From Pantoea deleyi (GTDB lineage Bacteria; Pseudomonadota; Gammaproteobacteria; Enterobacterales; Enterobacteriaceae): DNA of 64,000 nt. The stretch spans positions 1,054,001-1,118,000 of the forward strand of contig NZ_CP071405.1 in the NCBI RefSeq assembly GCF_022647325.1. The letters run 5' to 3'. This document shows positions 18,430 to 28,670 of this stretch, one piece after another. Numbering within the stretch: the stretch's first letter is position 1; each line of letters starts with the position of its first letter. The notes beneath the pieces are model-generated. The model was not told where the DNA came from. It was given only the letters and a program-made list of their open reading frames with translations, and made no database searches. A program made the position numbers and the translations under genes.

Positions 18430-18861
18430 ATGGCAATCGAACGTACTTTTTCTATCATCAAGCCAAACGCCGTCGCTAAAAACGTGATTGGTGCTATCTA
18501 CAACCGTTTTGAAAGCGCAGGCTTCAAAATCGTTGGCGCAAAAATGCTGCAGCTGAGCAAAGAGCAGGCTGAAGGCTTTTACGCTGAGCACCAGGGCAAG
18601 CCATTCTTCGATGGCCTGGTTGAATTCATGACCTCTGGCCCGGTTGTTGTTTCCGTGCTGGAAGGCGAAAATGCCGTTCAGCGTCACCGCGACCTGATGG
18701 GTGCGACTAACCCGGCAAACGCACTGGCTGGCACACTGCGTGCTGACTACGCTGACAGCTTCACCGAAAACGCGACCCACGGTTCAGATTCTGCTGAATC
18801 CGCCGCCCGCGAAATCGCCTACTTCTTCGGCGAAAACGAAATCTGCCCACGTACCCGTTAA
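18430..18861 (+). CDS. ndk: Nucleoside diphosphate kinase
   Basis: 143 residues, the same length as E. coli Ndk. The phosphorylated histidine His117 lies in [12 protein letters not shown], and the N-terminal [12 protein letters not shown] strand is conserved. It balances nucleoside triphosphate pools by ping-pong phosphate transfer from ATP and is a soluble oligomer. It stands alone between pbpC and a strong hairpin before rlmN. AGAGGTCATC precedes the ATG. Confidence 0.98.
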   Translation: MAIERTFSIIKPNAVAKNVIGAIYNRFESAGFKIVGAKMLQLSKEQAEGFYAEHQGKPFFDGLVEFMTSGPVVVSVLEGENAVQRHRDLMGATNPANALAGTLRADYADSFTENATHGSDSAESAAREIAYFFGENEICPRTR

Positions 18862-18952
18862 TCGCCTGGCGATAAACGTTACAGCGGCTTTACAAAAATC
18901 TGCCCGGGGGAGGTGACTCCCGCCTGTTATCAGGCCGCAGATGTTGTACAAT

Positions 18953-18996
18953 ATTGCGCCTTCATTGACTCCGCTTAATGAAGGCGCAATTTTTTC
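18953..18996 (+). terminator. Strong hairpin plus T-run between ndk and rlmN
   Basis: Perfect 14-bp arms ATTGCGCCTTCATT and AATGAAGGCGCAAT around a 10-base loop, followed by TTTTTT. TACAAT at 18947-18952, just before the stem, could be a -10. In that case the hairpin would lie in the rlmN leader instead of merely ending ndk. Confidence 0.8.
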
Positions 18997-19047
18997 ACCT
19001 ATCCCTGAACAGCGCCATAACGTGTAACAACGAGGCCAGAGAATATT

Positions 19048-20217
19048 ATGTCCGAACAGATTGTGACGTCCGCGTCCGCATCCCCTATTGTCGTTTCCCC
19101 GAAAAGCCAGAAAATCAACCTGCTCGATCTCAACCGTCAGCAGATGCGCGAATTCTTCCAGTCGCTGGGCGAAAAGCCGTTCCGCGCTGACCAGGTCATG
19201 AAGTGGATCTATCACTACTGCTGCGACGATTTCGAGCAGATGACCGACATCAACAAAAAGCTGCGTAACCGGCTGATGGAACTGACGGAGATCCGCGCGC
19301 CAGAAGTGGCGGAAGAGATGCGCTCCACTGACGGCACCATTAAATGGGCGATTCGCGTCGGCGACCAGCTGGTGGAAACGGTCTACATCCCGGAAGGGGA
19401 TCGCGCCACGCTCTGCGTCTCTTCCCAGGTAGGATGTGCACTGGAGTGTAAATTCTGTTCGACCGCACAGCAGGGCTTTAACCGTAACCTGCGGGTGTCA
19501 GAAATTATTGGTCAGGTGTGGCGTGCGGCGAAGATTGTCGGCGCAGCCAAAATCACCGGCCAGCGTCCTATCACCAACGTCGTGATGATGGGCATGGGCG
19601 AGCCGCTGCTCAACCTCAACAACGTGGTTCCGGCGATGGAGATCATGCTGGATGACTTCGGTTTTGGTCTGTCGAAGCGTCGTGTGACCCTGTCCACCTC
19701 GGGCGTGGTGCCAGCGCTGGATAAACTGGGCGATATGATCGATGTCGCGCTGGCGATCTCCCTGCACGCACCCAACGACAAACTGCGCGATGATATTGTG
19801 CCGATCAACAAAAAGTACAATATCGAAACCTTCCTGGCGGCGGTAAAACGCTACATCGGCAAATCCAACGCCAATCAGGGTCGCGTGACGATCGAGTACG
19901 TCCTGCTGGATCACGTCAACGACAGCACAGACGATGCGCATGAGCTTGCCGCATTACTGAAAGAAACACCGTGTAAAATCAACCTCATTCCCTGGAACCC
20001 CTTCCCGGGCGCGCCGTATGGCCGTAGCTCCAACAGCCGTATCGACCGTTTCTCCAAGGTCCTGATGGACTATGGTTTTACCACCATCGTGCGTAAAACC
20101 CGTGGTGACGACATCGACGCGGCCTGCGGGCAGTTAGCCGGAGAGGTCATCGACCGTACCAAGCGGACGATGCGCAAAAAGATGGCGGGTGAAGCCATCT
20201 CTGTGAAGGCACTCTAG
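19048..20217 (+). CDS. rlmN: Dual-specificity 23S rRNA/tRNA m2A methyltransferase RlmN
   Basis: 389 residues (E. coli 384). A radical SAM enzyme that methylates C2 of A2503 in 23S rRNA and A37 in several tRNAs. The cluster motif CALECKFC gives Cys130, Cys134 and Cys137. The catalytic cysteine that resolves the methylated intermediate is Cys360 ([10 protein letters not shown]), and the accessory one is in [10 protein letters not shown] near 124. GMGEPLLN near 185 is the SAM-binding block. The N-terminal 20 residues are a divergent Ser/Ala/Val-rich extension. It heads a group running on through pilW, rodZ and ispG. Confidence 0.96.
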   Translation: MSEQIVTSASASPIVVSPKSQKINLLDLNRQQMREFFQSLGEKPFRADQVMKWIYHYCCDDFEQMTDINKKLRNRLMELTEIRAPEVAEEMRSTDGTIKWAIRVGDQLVETVYIPEGDRATLCVSSQVGCALECKFCSTAQQGFNRNLRVSEIIGQVWRAAKIVGAAKITGQRPITNVVMMGMGEPLLNLNNVVPAMEIMLDDFGFGLSKRRVTLSTSGVVPALDKLGDMIDVALAISLHAPNDKLRDDIVPINKKYNIETFLAAVKRYIGKSNANQGRVTIEYVLLDHVNDSTDDAHELAALLKETPCKINLIPWNPFPGAPYGRSSNSRIDRFSKVLMDYGFTTIVRKTRGDDIDAACGQLAGEVIDRTKRTMRKKMAGEAISVKAL

Positions 20218-20297
20218 AAGTGTGATCGCAGACGTTTCCTGACGGGATAACGCGTGGCAGGCTGCGGCCTGTTAACGTGAACCGGAGGGAAACGTCG

Positions 20298-21023
20298 ATG
20301 CGTAACGGATTACTGCTGGCGCTGTTAGTTGTAAGCGGGTGTGTCAGCCAGCCTCATCAGCCTGGTGCTGCCGGGGTGCGTCTGCAACTCGGTATGCACT
20401 ATCTGGCAGGAGGCGACTACACGGCGGCGGAGCGCAATTTCCTGCGCGCGCAGGCCGCCGCCCCCGGGGATTACCGGGTCTCGCTTGCGCTGGCACGACT
20501 GGCGCAGGCGCAGGGTAATCAGACAGCGGCGCAGGCACGCTTTATACTGGCACAGCAGCAGGCGCCGGATAATGGTTTCGTTGCTAACAATTACGGTGCG
20601 TTTCTCTGCGCTTTAAGGCAGTATGACGAAGCGCATCAACAGTTTAGTCGGGCAAGAGCAGCACAGCAGTCTGATGCACGCAATGACGCGCTTGAACTGG
20701 CAGGATTTTGTTATCTTCAGGCTGGCGACCATGCCGCAGCCCGCAGGACGCTCCGGCTGGCCATCGCGGCAGACCGTCGTAAAGCGGACGCGCTGCTGGC
20801 AGAAGCTGAAAAGCAGCTGGCAGATAACCATCTGACGGCAGTGCCGATTTTGCTCGACGTTTACCAGCACTTACTGCCCGAAACGGCACGAAGTCTGGCG
20901 TTACACTTACGTTTCGCCGCGCTACAGGGAGATGCCGCTGACGTTTTACGTTATGGCGACCGGTTAGCGCGACGTTTTCCGCAATCGATACAGTACCAGC
21001 GTTATTTAGCTAATGAATACTGA
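20298..21023 (+). CDS. pilW: PilW-like TPR lipoprotein
   Basis: 241 residues from the ATG at 20298, chosen because GGAGGG precedes it and it gives the lipoprotein signal [15 protein letters not shown] (lipobox VSGC). An earlier start at 20277 would spoil this. The rest is tetratricopeptide-like, with repeats at about 30-130 ([52 protein letters not shown]). PilW/PilF proteins help assemble type IV pilus secretins in the outer membrane. E. coli K-12 has no gene here. It overlaps rodZ by 11 bp. No other pilus genes are in the window, so its role here is inferred from family only. Confidence 0.82.
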   Translation: MRNGLLLALLVVSGCVSQPHQPGAAGVRLQLGMHYLAGGDYTAAERNFLRAQAAAPGDYRVSLALARLAQAQGNQTAAQARFILAQQQAPDNGFVANNYGAFLCALRQYDEAHQQFSRARAAQQSDARNDALELAGFCYLQAGDHAAARRTLRLAIAADRRKADALLAEAEKQLADNHLTAVPILLDVYQHLLPETARSLALHLRFAALQGDAADVLRYGDRLARRFPQSIQYQRYLANEY

Positions 21024-22023
21024 AGCCACTCAAGAAAACTCTGCATTACATTCAACAGGTGAACGCCTGCGTCTGGCTCGTGAGCAGATGGGGCTGACGC
21101 AGCAGAACGTTGCTGAACGCCTGTGCCTGAAACTGACCACCGTGCGTGACATCGAGGAAGATAAATCGCCCGTCGATCTCGCCTCCACGTTTTTGCGCGG
21201 TTACATCCGCTCCTATGCGCGTCTGGTGCACATTCCTGAAGAGGAACTGCTGCCGATGATGGCGAAACAGACGCCGGTCCGGGCAGCCAAAATTGCGCCG
21301 ATGCAAAGTTTCTCCCTGGGCAAGCGCCGCAAGAAACGCGATGGCTGGCTGATGATTTTCACCTGGCTGGTGCTGTTTGTGGTCGTAGGGCTGACTGGCG
21401 CCTGGTGGTGGCAGAATCACAAGGCGTCACAGGACGATCTGGTGTCGGTGACCGACCAGAACGGCAGCGGAGACAACAGCCAGTCTATTCCGCTGGGTGA
21501 AACCAGCGGTGACAGCGCGACCCCGGCGGCGCCTGATGAAAGCAACAACGCCGCCAGCGACAACAGCGCGGCCAGCACGCCTGCTACGGCGGCACCGGCT
21601 GCCAGCGCCAGCAACAGCACCGCCACTACCCAGCCGGACGCGGCCAGCAACACCGTCGTGTCGCCGAGCCAGGCACCGGCAGAGAACACGGCGGCGGCGC
21701 CTGCTGCGACCAGCAGCACCGGCACCGCCTCTCAGATGCCCGTCGGCGCGGCCGCGGTCAGCGAACCGGCGGCTGACCCGAATGCGGTCGTCATGACCTT
21801 CAGTGCGGACTGCTGGCTGGAAGTCAGCGACGCCACCGGCAAAAAACTGTTCAGCGGCACGCAGCGCAGTGGTGGTAAACTCAGCCTGGCGGGAACACCT
21901 CCGTATCGTCTGAAAATTGGCGCGCCATCGGCGGTTCAGGTGCAATATCAGAATCAGCCCGTTGATTTAAGTCGTTTTATCCGTAATAACCAGGTTGCTC
22001 GCCTGACATTGGGTGCGCAATAA
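21013..22023 (+). CDS. rodZ: Cytoskeletal protein RodZ
   Basis: 336 residues (E. coli 337). The N-terminal HTH of the Cro/XRE type (about 15-75: [19 protein letters not shown]) binds MreB. A basic KRRKKRDGW leads into a single membrane segment at about 111-130. A long low-complexity Ala/Ser/Thr/Pro periplasmic linker (about 145-250) follows, then the C-terminal DUF4115 domain (about 255-336, [21 protein letters not shown]). RodZ links MreB to the elongasome and sets rod shape. It is translationally coupled to pilW by overlap and is 39 bases before ispG. Confidence 0.95.
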   Translation: MNTEATQENSALHSTGERLRLAREQMGLTQQNVAERLCLKLTTVRDIEEDKSPVDLASTFLRGYIRSYARLVHIPEEELLPMMAKQTPVRAAKIAPMQSFSLGKRRKKRDGWLMIFTWLVLFVVVGLTGAWWWQNHKASQDDLVSVTDQNGSGDNSQSIPLGETSGDSATPAAPDESNNAASDNSAASTPATAAPAASASNSTATTQPDAASNTVVSPSQAPAENTAAAPAATSSTGTASQMPVGAAAVSEPAADPNAVVMTFSADCWLEVSDATGKKLFSGTQRSGGKLSLAGTPPYRLKIGAPSAVQVQYQNQPVDLSRFIRNNQVARLTLGAQ

Positions 22024-22062
22024 CAGCGTATTCTGTACCGGGCAATTGTGGAGAAGAAATAT

Positions 22063-23184
22063 ATGCATAACGAAGCACCCATTATCCGTCGTAAATCTAA
22101 GCGCATTTACGTCGGCAAGGTGCCGGTCGGTGACGGCGCCCCAATCGCTGTTCAGTCGATGACCAACACCCGCACCACGGACGTGGAAGCGACGGTAAAT
22201 CAGATCAAAGCCCTTGAACGTGTCGGTGTCGACATCGTCCGTGTCTCGGTGCCTACCATGGATGCCGCAGAAGCATTCAGGCTGATCAAGCAGCAGGTAA
22301 ACGTGCCGCTGGTTGCAGATATCCATTTTGACTACCGCATCGCCCTGAAAGTGGCTGAGTATGGCGTCGACTGTCTGCGCATTAACCCCGGTAATATCGG
22401 GAACAATGAGCGCATCCGCATGGTCGTCGACTGCGCACGCGACAAAAATATTCCTATCCGGATTGGCGTTAACGCCGGTTCGCTGGAAAAAGATCTGCAG
22501 GAAAAGTATGGCGAACCGACCCCGCAGGCGCTGCTGGAATCCGCCATGCGCCACGTCGACCATCTTGACCGCCTTAACTTCGACCAGTTTAAAGTCAGCG
22601 TAAAAGCGTCTGACGTCTTCCTGGCCGTCGAATCCTATCGTCTGCTGGCAAAGCAGATTGAACAGCCGCTGCATCTCGGCATCACCGAAGCGGGCGGCGC
22701 GCGTGCCGGTGCGGTGAAATCCGCGATCGGACTCGGCCTGCTGCTTTCCGAGGGCATCGGCGATACGCTGCGTATCTCGCTGGCGGCCGATCCGGTAGAA
22801 GAGGTCAAAGTCGGCTTCGACATTCTGAAGTCACTGCGCATCCGTTCCCGTGGGATTAACTTCATCGCCTGTCCGACCTGTTCACGTCAGGAGTTCGACG
22901 TTATCGGCACGGTCAACGCGCTGGAGCAGCGTCTGGAAGATCTGATCACCCCGATGGATGTCTCTATCATCGGCTGCGTGGTTAACGGACCGGGCGAAGC
23001 GACGCTCTCGACGCTGGGCGTGACCGGCGGCAGTAAGAAGAGCGGCTTCTACGAGGATGGCGTGCGTCAGCGCGATCGTCTCGACAACGACGATATGATC
23101 GACCAGCTGGAAGCGCGTATTCGTGCCAAAGCGTCGATGCTGGATGCCAGCCGCCGTATCGACGTGCAGCATCTGGAAAAATAA
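22063..23184 (+). CDS. ispG: 4-hydroxy-3-methylbut-2-en-1-yl diphosphate synthase IspG
   Basis: 373 residues from [13 protein letters not shown], matching E. coli start and length; the in-frame ATG 15 bases earlier would add MEKKY and is less likely. The [4Fe-4S] ligands Cys270, Cys273 (CPTC) and Cys305, and Glu312 (GCVVNGPGE), are present. It reduces methylerythritol cyclodiphosphate to HMBPP in the MEP isoprenoid pathway. It is an essential Fe-S enzyme and so depends on whichever cluster assembly system this organism keeps, since the isc locus here is incomplete. Confidence 0.97.
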   Translation: MHNEAPIIRRKSKRIYVGKVPVGDGAPIAVQSMTNTRTTDVEATVNQIKALERVGVDIVRVSVPTMDAAEAFRLIKQQVNVPLVADIHFDYRIALKVAEYGVDCLRINPGNIGNNERIRMVVDCARDKNIPIRIGVNAGSLEKDLQEKYGEPTPQALLESAMRHVDHLDRLNFDQFKVSVKASDVFLAVESYRLLAKQIEQPLHLGITEAGGARAGAVKSAIGLGLLLSEGIGDTLRISLAADPVEEVKVGFDILKSLRIRSRGINFIACPTCSRQEFDVIGTVNALEQRLEDLITPMDVSIIGCVVNGPGEATLSTLGVTGGSKKSGFYEDGVRQRDRLDNDDMIDQLEARIRAKASMLDASRRIDVQHLEK

Positions 23185-23221
23185 TGGCGTGCGCGGCCTG
23201 CGTGCGTGACTTTTTTGACTG

Positions 23222-23271
23222 AACCTGTGCGGTTTCATCCTCATAAGGTATGATGCCGGACAGGTTTTTTT
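23222..23271 (+). terminator. Hairpin with T-run between ispG and hisS (SroE-like position)
   Basis: AACCTGT pairs with ACAGGTT across an inner CGG...CATC / GATG...CCG stem, ending in seven Ts. In E. coli the small RNA SroE lies exactly between ispG (gcpE) and hisS. This 105-bp gap with a terminator-like 3' end could be its counterpart, but I cannot confirm sequence homology. Confidence 0.55.
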
Positions 23272-23289
23272 GCATTAAGAGATTCTAAC

Positions 23290-24570
23290 GTGGCGAAGAA
23301 TATTCAGGCGATTCGCGGGATGAACGACTACCTGCCTGCGGATACGGCCCTCTGGCAACGGATTGAAGGCGTGCTCAAGCAGACGCTGGCGAGCTACGGT
23401 TACAGCGAAATTCGCTTACCGCTGGTGGAGCAAACCCCACTGTTTAAACGCGCCATCGGTGAAGTCACCGATGTGGTTGAAAAAGAGATGTACACCTTCG
23501 AGGACCGCAACGGCGAAAGCCTGACGCTGCGTCCGGAAGGCACCGCAGGCTGTGTGCGTGCCGGTATCGAACACGGTTTACTCTATAACCAGGAGCAGCG
23601 TCTCTGGTATATGGGGCCGATGTTCCGCTATGAGCGTCCGCAGAAAGGCCGCTATCGCCAGTTCTATCAGATCGGCGTGGAAGTCTTTGGTCTGCAGGGA
23701 CCGGACATCGATGCGGAACTGATCATGCTGAATGCCCGCTGGTGGAAAGCCCTCGGGATCGCCGATCATGTCCGTCTGGAACTGAACTCGATCGGTTCAC
23801 TGGAAGCGCGCGCGCACTACCGTGACGCGCTGGTCGCGTTCCTCGAACAGCATAAAGCCTCGCTGGATGAGGATTGCAAACGTCGCATGTACAGCAATCC
23901 GATGCGCGTGCTCGACAGCAAGAATCCTGAGATTCAGCAGCTGCTGAACGATGCGCCGCAGCTTGGCGACTATCTGGATGACGAATCCCGCGAACACTTC
24001 AGCGGCCTGTGTGCCCTGCTGGACGATGCCGGTATCGGCTACACCGTCAATCAGCGTCTGGTGCGCGGTCTGGACTACTACAATCGCACCGTGATTGAGT
24101 GGGTCACCGACAGCCTGGGGTCTCAGGGCACGGTCTGCGGCGGCGGTCGCTATGATGGCCTGGTCGAGCAGCTCGGCGGTCGCGCCACGCCAGCCGTAGG
24201 TTTCGCGATGGGAATGGAGCGTCTGGTGCTGCTGGTTCAGGCCGTTAACCCGGAATTTGAACCGACGAGCAATGTGGATGTCTATGTAATCGCTTCCGGT
24301 CAGGGCGTGCAGTCTGCTGCGATGCAGCTGGCGGAGAAACTGCGCGACGAAGCGCCGGAACTGCGGCTGATGACAAACTTCGGCGGCGGCAACTTCAAGA
24401 AACAGTTTGCCCGTGCTGACAAGTGGGGCGCGCGCGTCGCGCTGGTGTTAGGCGAGGATGAAGTCAAAGCGGGTCAGGTCGTGATTAAAGATCTGCGCCG
24501 TGGCGAGCAGCAAACGCGGGATCAGGCAGAGGCTGCTGCTGTATTACGTACACTGTTACAGTCAGCGTGA
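23290..24570 (+). CDS. hisS: Histidyl-tRNA synthetase
   Basis: 426 residues (E. coli 424), GTG start. A class II synthetase: motif 1 region near 40-85, motif 2 with [17 protein letters not shown] near 113-129, the histidine-specific motif [15 protein letters not shown] near 257-271, and motif 3 [13 protein letters not shown] with GFAMGMERL near 310. The anticodon-binding domain is at about 330-426. It ligates histidine to tRNA-His in the cytoplasm. The GTG start lies only 19 bases after the T-run of the upstream hairpin. Confidence 0.97.
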   Translation: MAKNIQAIRGMNDYLPADTALWQRIEGVLKQTLASYGYSEIRLPLVEQTPLFKRAIGEVTDVVEKEMYTFEDRNGESLTLRPEGTAGCVRAGIEHGLLYNQEQRLWYMGPMFRYERPQKGRYRQFYQIGVEVFGLQGPDIDAELIMLNARWWKALGIADHVRLELNSIGSLEARAHYRDALVAFLEQHKASLDEDCKRRMYSNPMRVLDSKNPEIQQLLNDAPQLGDYLDDESREHFSGLCALLDDAGIGYTVNQRLVRGLDYYNRTVIEWVTDSLGSQGTVCGGGRYDGLVEQLGGRATPAVGFAMGMERLVLLVQAVNPEFEPTSNVDVYVIASGQGVQSAAMQLAEKLRDEAPELRLMTNFGGGNFKKQFARADKWGARVALVLGEDEVKAGQVVIKDLRRGEQQTRDQAEAAAVLRTLLQSA

Positions 24571-24603
24571 CGCAGCACCAACCATAGAAAGGAGAAGGAT
24601 TGC

Positions 24604-25221
24604 GTGGAAGTGTATAGCAATGAAAACGAGCAGACCGAAGCGCTGCGCAACTTTTTTGCCAACAATGGTAAAGCGTTAGCCATTGGCGTGGTAATCGGCA
24701 TTGCTGCGCTGGGGGGCTGGCGATACTGGAGCAGTCATCAGGACGATACGGCGAAGACAGTCTCCGCAGAGTATCAGCAGCTCACCACCGCCATGCAGGC
24801 GGGCAAACCTGAGACGCTGGAAGCGGTTAACCGTTTTGCCAGCGAAAACAGCAACACCTACGGTGCGCTGGCGGCGATGGATCTGGCGAAGCAGTATGTT
24901 GATGCCGGTCAGCTCGATAAGGCCGCAACGCTGCTGCAAAACGGACTGAAAGATACCAAAGATGCCAATCTGCAGGCGGTGATTAACCTGCGCCTGGCAC
25001 GCATTCAACTGCAACAGAATCAGGCGGACGCGGCGCTTAAGACCCTTGACGGTGTGAAGGGTGATGGCTGGACAGCCATCGTGGCCGATATCCGCGGCGA
25101 AGCGCTGCTGGCCAAAGGCGACAAGCAGGGCGCGCGCGATGCCTGGAGTAAAGGGGTGGAATCTGACGCCTCTCCGGCACTGAAGCAAATGATGCAGATG
25201 AAGATGAATAACTTAAGCTAA
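24604..25221 (+). CDS. yfgM: YfgM, ancillary SecYEG translocon subunit
   Basis: 205 residues (E. coli 206), GTG start after GAAAGGAGAAGGATTGC. Residues 24-42 form a single membrane anchor (LAIGVVIGIAALGGWRYW). The periplasmic part is TPR-like, with AAMDLAKQYVDAGQLDKAA and ILRLA-type repeats. E. coli YfgM binds SecYEG with PpiD, forming a periplasmic chaperone site, and modulates RcsB. It sits 33 bases after hisS and 19 before bamB, the same cluster as E. coli. Confidence 0.93.
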   Translation: MEVYSNENEQTEALRNFFANNGKALAIGVVIGIAALGGWRYWSSHQDDTAKTVSAEYQQLTTAMQAGKPETLEAVNRFASENSNTYGALAAMDLAKQYVDAGQLDKAATLLQNGLKDTKDANLQAVINLRLARIQLQQNQADAALKTLDGVKGDGWTAIVADIRGEALLAKGDKQGARDAWSKGVESDASPALKQMMQMKMNNLS

Positions 25222-25240
25222 GCCAGTCAAGAGAGAGCGC

Positions 25241-26422
25241 ATGGAATTACGTAAATACCTGCTGCCGGGACTGATTTCAGTCACTTTGCTCAGCGGTTGT
25301 TCGCTGTTTAGCGGCGAAGAAGATGTAGTGAAAATGGCCCCGTTGCCTCAGGTGGAAAATCAGTTCACGCCAGAGAAAGTGTGGAGCACCTCGGTAGGCG
25401 ATGGCGTCGGTGATTTCTACTCCAACCTGCATCCTGCCTGGCAGGACAGCACGGTTTACGCTGCTGACCGCTTTGGTATCGTCAAAGCGCTGGATGCTGC
25501 AGACGGTAAAGAAAAATGGAAAGTCGATCTCTCTGAGAAAACCGGCTTCTTCTCGAAAAATCGTTCCGCCCTGTTGTCGGGCGGCCTGACGGCAGATGGC
25601 GACCGCATCTATGTCGGCAGCGAACGCGGTCAGGTTTATGCGCTGAACAGCAGTGATGGCAGCCTGGCCTGGCAGACCAAAGTCGCCGGTGAAGCGCTGT
25701 CGCGTCCGGTGGTCAGCGATGGCCTGGTGCTGATTCACACCAGCAACGGTATGCTGCAGGGGCTGGACCAGAGCAGCGGTGCCGTGAAGTGGAGCGTCAA
25801 CCTGGATATGCCTGCGTTGTCTCTGCGCGGTGAATCTGCCCCTGCGGTCGCCTTCGGCGGCGCCATTGTCGGTGGCGACAACGGACGCGTCAGCGCGGTC
25901 GTGATGAACCAGGGTCAGCTGATCTGGCAGCAGCGTATTTCCCAGGTGAGCGGCGCCACGGAGATCGACCGTCTGAATGATGTTGATACGACGCCGGTGA
26001 TCGTCAACGGGGTAGTGTATGCGCTGGCTTACAACGGCAACCTGACGGCGCTGGATCTGCGCTCCGGTCAGATTTTGTGGAAACGCGAAATTGGCGGCGT
26101 GAAGGATCTGATTGTCGACGCGGGCCGTATCTACCTGGTGGATCAGGATGACCGCGTGATTGCACTGAACGCGGATGGCGGCGTGGCGATCTGGCGTCAG
26201 AGCGATCTGCTGCATCGCAACCTGACCGCGCCGGTGCTCTACAACGGTTATCTGGTGGTCGGCGACAGCGAAGGCTATCTGCACTGGCTGAACACCACCG
26301 ATGGTCGTTTTGTCGCGCAGCAGAAACTGGACAGCTCAGGCTTCCAGACCGAACCGGTGGTCGCCAGCGATAAGCTGCTGATCCAGTCGAAAGATGGTGA
26401 GGTTTACGCGATTACCCGCTAA
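25241..26422 (+). CDS. bamB: Outer membrane assembly lipoprotein BamB
   Basis: 393 residues (E. coli 392). Lipoprotein signal with lipobox LLSGC (Cys20). The mature part is an eight-bladed propeller of PQQ-like repeats, seen as recurring (A/V)(L/V)(D/N)xxxG(x)xxW units such as ALDAADGKEKWKV, ALNSSDGSLAWQT, ALDLRSGQILWKR and WLNTTDGRFVAQ. It is part of the BAM complex that folds beta-barrel proteins and binds BamA POTRA domains. It is followed by a terminator before der. Confidence 0.96.
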   Translation: MELRKYLLPGLISVTLLSGCSLFSGEEDVVKMAPLPQVENQFTPEKVWSTSVGDGVGDFYSNLHPAWQDSTVYAADRFGIVKALDAADGKEKWKVDLSEKTGFFSKNRSALLSGGLTADGDRIYVGSERGQVYALNSSDGSLAWQTKVAGEALSRPVVSDGLVLIHTSNGMLQGLDQSSGAVKWSVNLDMPALSLRGESAPAVAFGGAIVGGDNGRVSAVVMNQGQLIWQQRISQVSGATEIDRLNDVDTTPVIVNGVVYALAYNGNLTALDLRSGQILWKREIGGVKDLIVDAGRIYLVDQDDRVIALNADGGVAIWRQSDLLHRNLTAPVLYNGYLVVGDSEGYLHWLNTTDGRFVAQQKLDSSGFQTEPVVASDKLLIQSKDGEVYAITR

Positions 26423-26458
26423 CGGGTAAACGTCCGGCAGGTAAAATCCTCCGTTCCG

Positions 26459-26496
26459 ACGGCTCCTGATTTAATCAGGGGCCGTTTCGTTTTTAG
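26459..26496 (+). terminator. Terminator after bamB
   Basis: CGGCTCCTGAT pairs imperfectly with ATCAGGGGCCG around TTA, followed by TTTCGTTTTT. Confidence 0.75.
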
Positions 26497-26596
26497 TCAG
26501 GCATGGTATTCTTTGCGCCTTAAGCCTGAACTTGACGGCCAGAGCCGTTATAATCACGCCATTCGGGCGATTCATTTTCTATTGAGGCATTTTGTT

Positions 26597-28087
26597 ATGG
26601 TACCTGTGGTCGCGCTGGTTGGGCGTCCCAATGTGGGAAAATCTACGCTATTTAACCGCTTAACCCGCACTCGTGATGCGCTGGTAGCGGATTTTCCTGG
26701 ACTGACTCGCGATCGCAAATATGGTCGCGCCGAAGTGGAAGGGCGCGAATTTATTGTTATCGATACCGGCGGTATCGACGGCACCGAAGAGGGTGTCGAA
26801 ACGCGGATGGCGGAGCAGTCACTGCTGGCGATTGAAGAAGCGGACGTCGTGCTGTTTATGGTCGACGCGCGTGCCGGCATGATGGCGGCCGATCAGCAAA
26901 TCGCGAAACACCTCCGTTCCCGTCAGAAAGCGACCTTCCTGGTGGCGAACAAAACGGACGGACTGGACCCGGATCAGGCGGTGATCGACTTCTACTCCCT
27001 GGGCCTGGGCGAAATCCACGCGATTGCTGCCTCCCACGGTCGTGGCGTTACCAGCCTGATCGAAACGGCGCTGCTGCCGTGGATGGAAACGGTTGAGCAG
27101 GTCGAACTCACCGAAGAAGAAGAGAACCAGGCTTACTGGGCGGCGCTGGACGCCGAAGAGTCGGCGGAACAGCAGGCTGCAGAGGAAGAAGAGAACTTCG
27201 ACCCGACCGGTCTGCCGATCAAACTGGCGATTGTCGGCCGCCCGAACGTAGGTAAGTCAACGCTTACTAACCGTATCCTCGGTGAAGACCGCGTCGTGGT
27301 CTATGACATGCCGGGCACCACCCGCGACAGCATCTATATTCCGATGGAGCGCGACGAACGTGAATACGTTCTGATCGACACCGCAGGCGTGCGTAAGCGT
27401 GCCAAAATCTCGGACACCGTAGAGAAATTTTCGGTCATCAAGACGCTGCAGGCGATCGAAGATGCCAACGTGGTCATGCTGGTTATCGACGCCCACGCCG
27501 GTATTTCCGATCAGGACCTCTCGCTGCTGGGCTTTATCCTCAACAGCGGTCGTTCGCTGGTGATCGTGGTCAACAAATGGGATGGTCTGTCGCAGGAAGT
27601 GCGTGACGAAGTCAAAGAGACGCTGGACTTCCGTCTGGGCTTTATCGATTTCGCACGTATCCACTTTATCTCTGCGCTGCACGGCAGCGGTGTGGGTAAT
27701 CTGTTCGAGTCGATCACCGAAGCCTATGACTGCTCGACCCGTCGCGTAAACACCTCGCTGCTGACCCGTATCATGAACATGGCGGCAGACGACCATCAGC
27801 CACCGCTGGTGCGCGGCCGTCGCGTGAAGCTGAAATATGCACACGCCGGTGGTTATAACCCGCCTATCGTGGTGATCCACGGTAATCAGGTTAAGGATCT
27901 GCCGGACTCTTACAAACGCTACCTGATGAACTACTTCCGTAAATCGCTGAACGTGATGGGCACGCCTATCCGCATTCAGTTCAAAGAGGGTGAAAACCCT
28001 TATGAAGGCAAGCGTAACCTGCTGACACCGACCCAGCAGCGTAAGCGTAAGCGTCTCATGGCGCACATGAAAAAGAACAAGCGTTAA
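26597..28087 (+). CDS. der: Ribosome biogenesis GTPase Der (EngA)
   Basis: 496 residues from [16 protein letters not shown] (E. coli 490); the frame is open 84 bases further up but the E. coli start is conserved. It has two tandem GTPase domains: G1 GRPNVGKS at about 9-16 with NKTD near 118, then an acidic linker rich in Glu at about 165-200, and a second GRPNVGKS near 211 with [10 protein letters not shown] and NKWD. A KH-like domain (about 385-475) and a basic tail follow. It is an essential factor for 50S maturation. TATAAT at 26549 is a candidate -10. Confidence 0.96.
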   Translation: MVPVVALVGRPNVGKSTLFNRLTRTRDALVADFPGLTRDRKYGRAEVEGREFIVIDTGGIDGTEEGVETRMAEQSLLAIEEADVVLFMVDARAGMMAADQQIAKHLRSRQKATFLVANKTDGLDPDQAVIDFYSLGLGEIHAIAASHGRGVTSLIETALLPWMETVEQVELTEEEENQAYWAALDAEESAEQQAAEEEENFDPTGLPIKLAIVGRPNVGKSTLTNRILGEDRVVVYDMPGTTRDSIYIPMERDEREYVLIDTAGVRKRAKISDTVEKFSVIKTLQAIEDANVVMLVIDAHAGISDQDLSLLGFILNSGRSLVIVVNKWDGLSQEVRDEVKETLDFRLGFIDFARIHFISALHGSGVGNLFESITEAYDCSTRRVNTSLLTRIMNMAADDHQPPLVRGRRVKLKYAHAGGYNPPIVVIHGNQVKDLPDSYKRYLMNYFRKSLNVMGTPIRIQFKEGENPYEGKRNLLTPTQQRKRKRLMAHMKKNKR

Positions 28088-28090
28088 ACG

Positions 28091-28118
28091 GAGAGGGCCA
28101 GCAGGCCCTCTTTTTTTT
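28091..28118 (+). terminator. Terminator after der
   Basis: GAGGGCC, loop AGCA, GGCCCTC followed by eight Ts. Confidence 0.9.
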
Positions 28119-28147
28119 CGCCCGAAACCGGCGACCGGAGGTGCAGA

Positions 28148-28369
28148 ATGTGTGAACGTTGTGAATCCTGTCAGCAACCGCTGTCGCTCCGCGACGGCCA
28201 ATTTATCTGTCCTGGCTGTGGAGCCCATTTCCCCGCGCAGCCCTGCTGCCCGACGTGCCAGGCGCCTCTTGAGGTACTCAGAGCCTGCGGCGCAACGGAC
28301 TATTTCTGCCGCAACGGGCATGGCCTGATCGCCCGGGCGCGCCTGCTTTTCCGCTTACCGGCGCACTGA
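28148..28369 (+). CDS. yfgJ: YfgJ-like zinc-ribbon protein
   Basis: 73 residues, matching E. coli YfgJ (71). Pairs of cysteines CERCESCQ, CPGCG, CCPTCQ and C...YFC make two zinc ribbons; the tail ACGATDYFCRNGHGLI is the most conserved part. The function is unknown. It begins 60 bases after der, beyond the der terminator, with GGAG at 28136 as ribosome-binding site, and is closed by its own terminator. Confidence 0.85.
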   Translation: MCERCESCQQPLSLRDGQFICPGCGAHFPAQPCCPTCQAPLEVLRACGATDYFCRNGHGLIARARLLFRLPAH

Positions 28370-28387
28370 ACCTGCTTGCCACTCTCT

Positions 28388-28420
28388 GCCAGGGCCGGGT
28401 TACCCTGGCCCTTTTTTTGT
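28388..28420 (+). terminator. Terminator after yfgJ
   Basis: GCCAGGG and CCCTGGC arms around CCGGGTTA, followed by a seven-T run. Confidence 0.85.
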
Positions 28421-28461
28421 AGCAAAAATGCTATTGCGTCGTAACAAATGCGTTGTATATG

Positions 28462-28491
28462 TTCACTCTGTAACGTACCAGGTGGTACAAT
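28462..28491 (+). promoter_or_regulatory. Candidate promoter with palindrome upstream of the PQQ dehydrogenase
   Basis: TTCACT (28462) and TACAAT (28486) are 18 bases apart. A perfect 14-bp palindrome GTACCA-GG-TGGTAC at 28475-28488 overlaps the -10, which suggests operator control. The start codon is about 175 bases further on, so the leader is long and rich in short GC inverted repeats. Confidence 0.4.
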
Positions 28492-28670
28492 CCTGCCGCG
28501 TCGTGGGAGAGGCAGCGCAATTCATGCTCTTCCGGCCCACAGAAACTCACGGACGCGGGTCTGTTTATATTCGATTTGAAACTGAGCGACGCTCTGTGCC
28601 GCACTCATTGTGGAACGGAGTCCGGATGCGTCCTGTCCGGTCGCTCTGTTTATTCAGGAGAGTAAGTGTT

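Noticed and set aside
26532..26554. TTGACG and TATAAT as the der promoter
   Set aside because: The two hexamers are only 11 bases apart, too close to form one promoter; the -10 alone may be real.
28428..28670. 81-residue N-terminal extension of the PQQ dehydrogenase
   Set aside because: The extension has Arg/Cys/Val-rich, non-protein-like content; the ATG at 28671 has a good ribosome-binding site and fits the family start.
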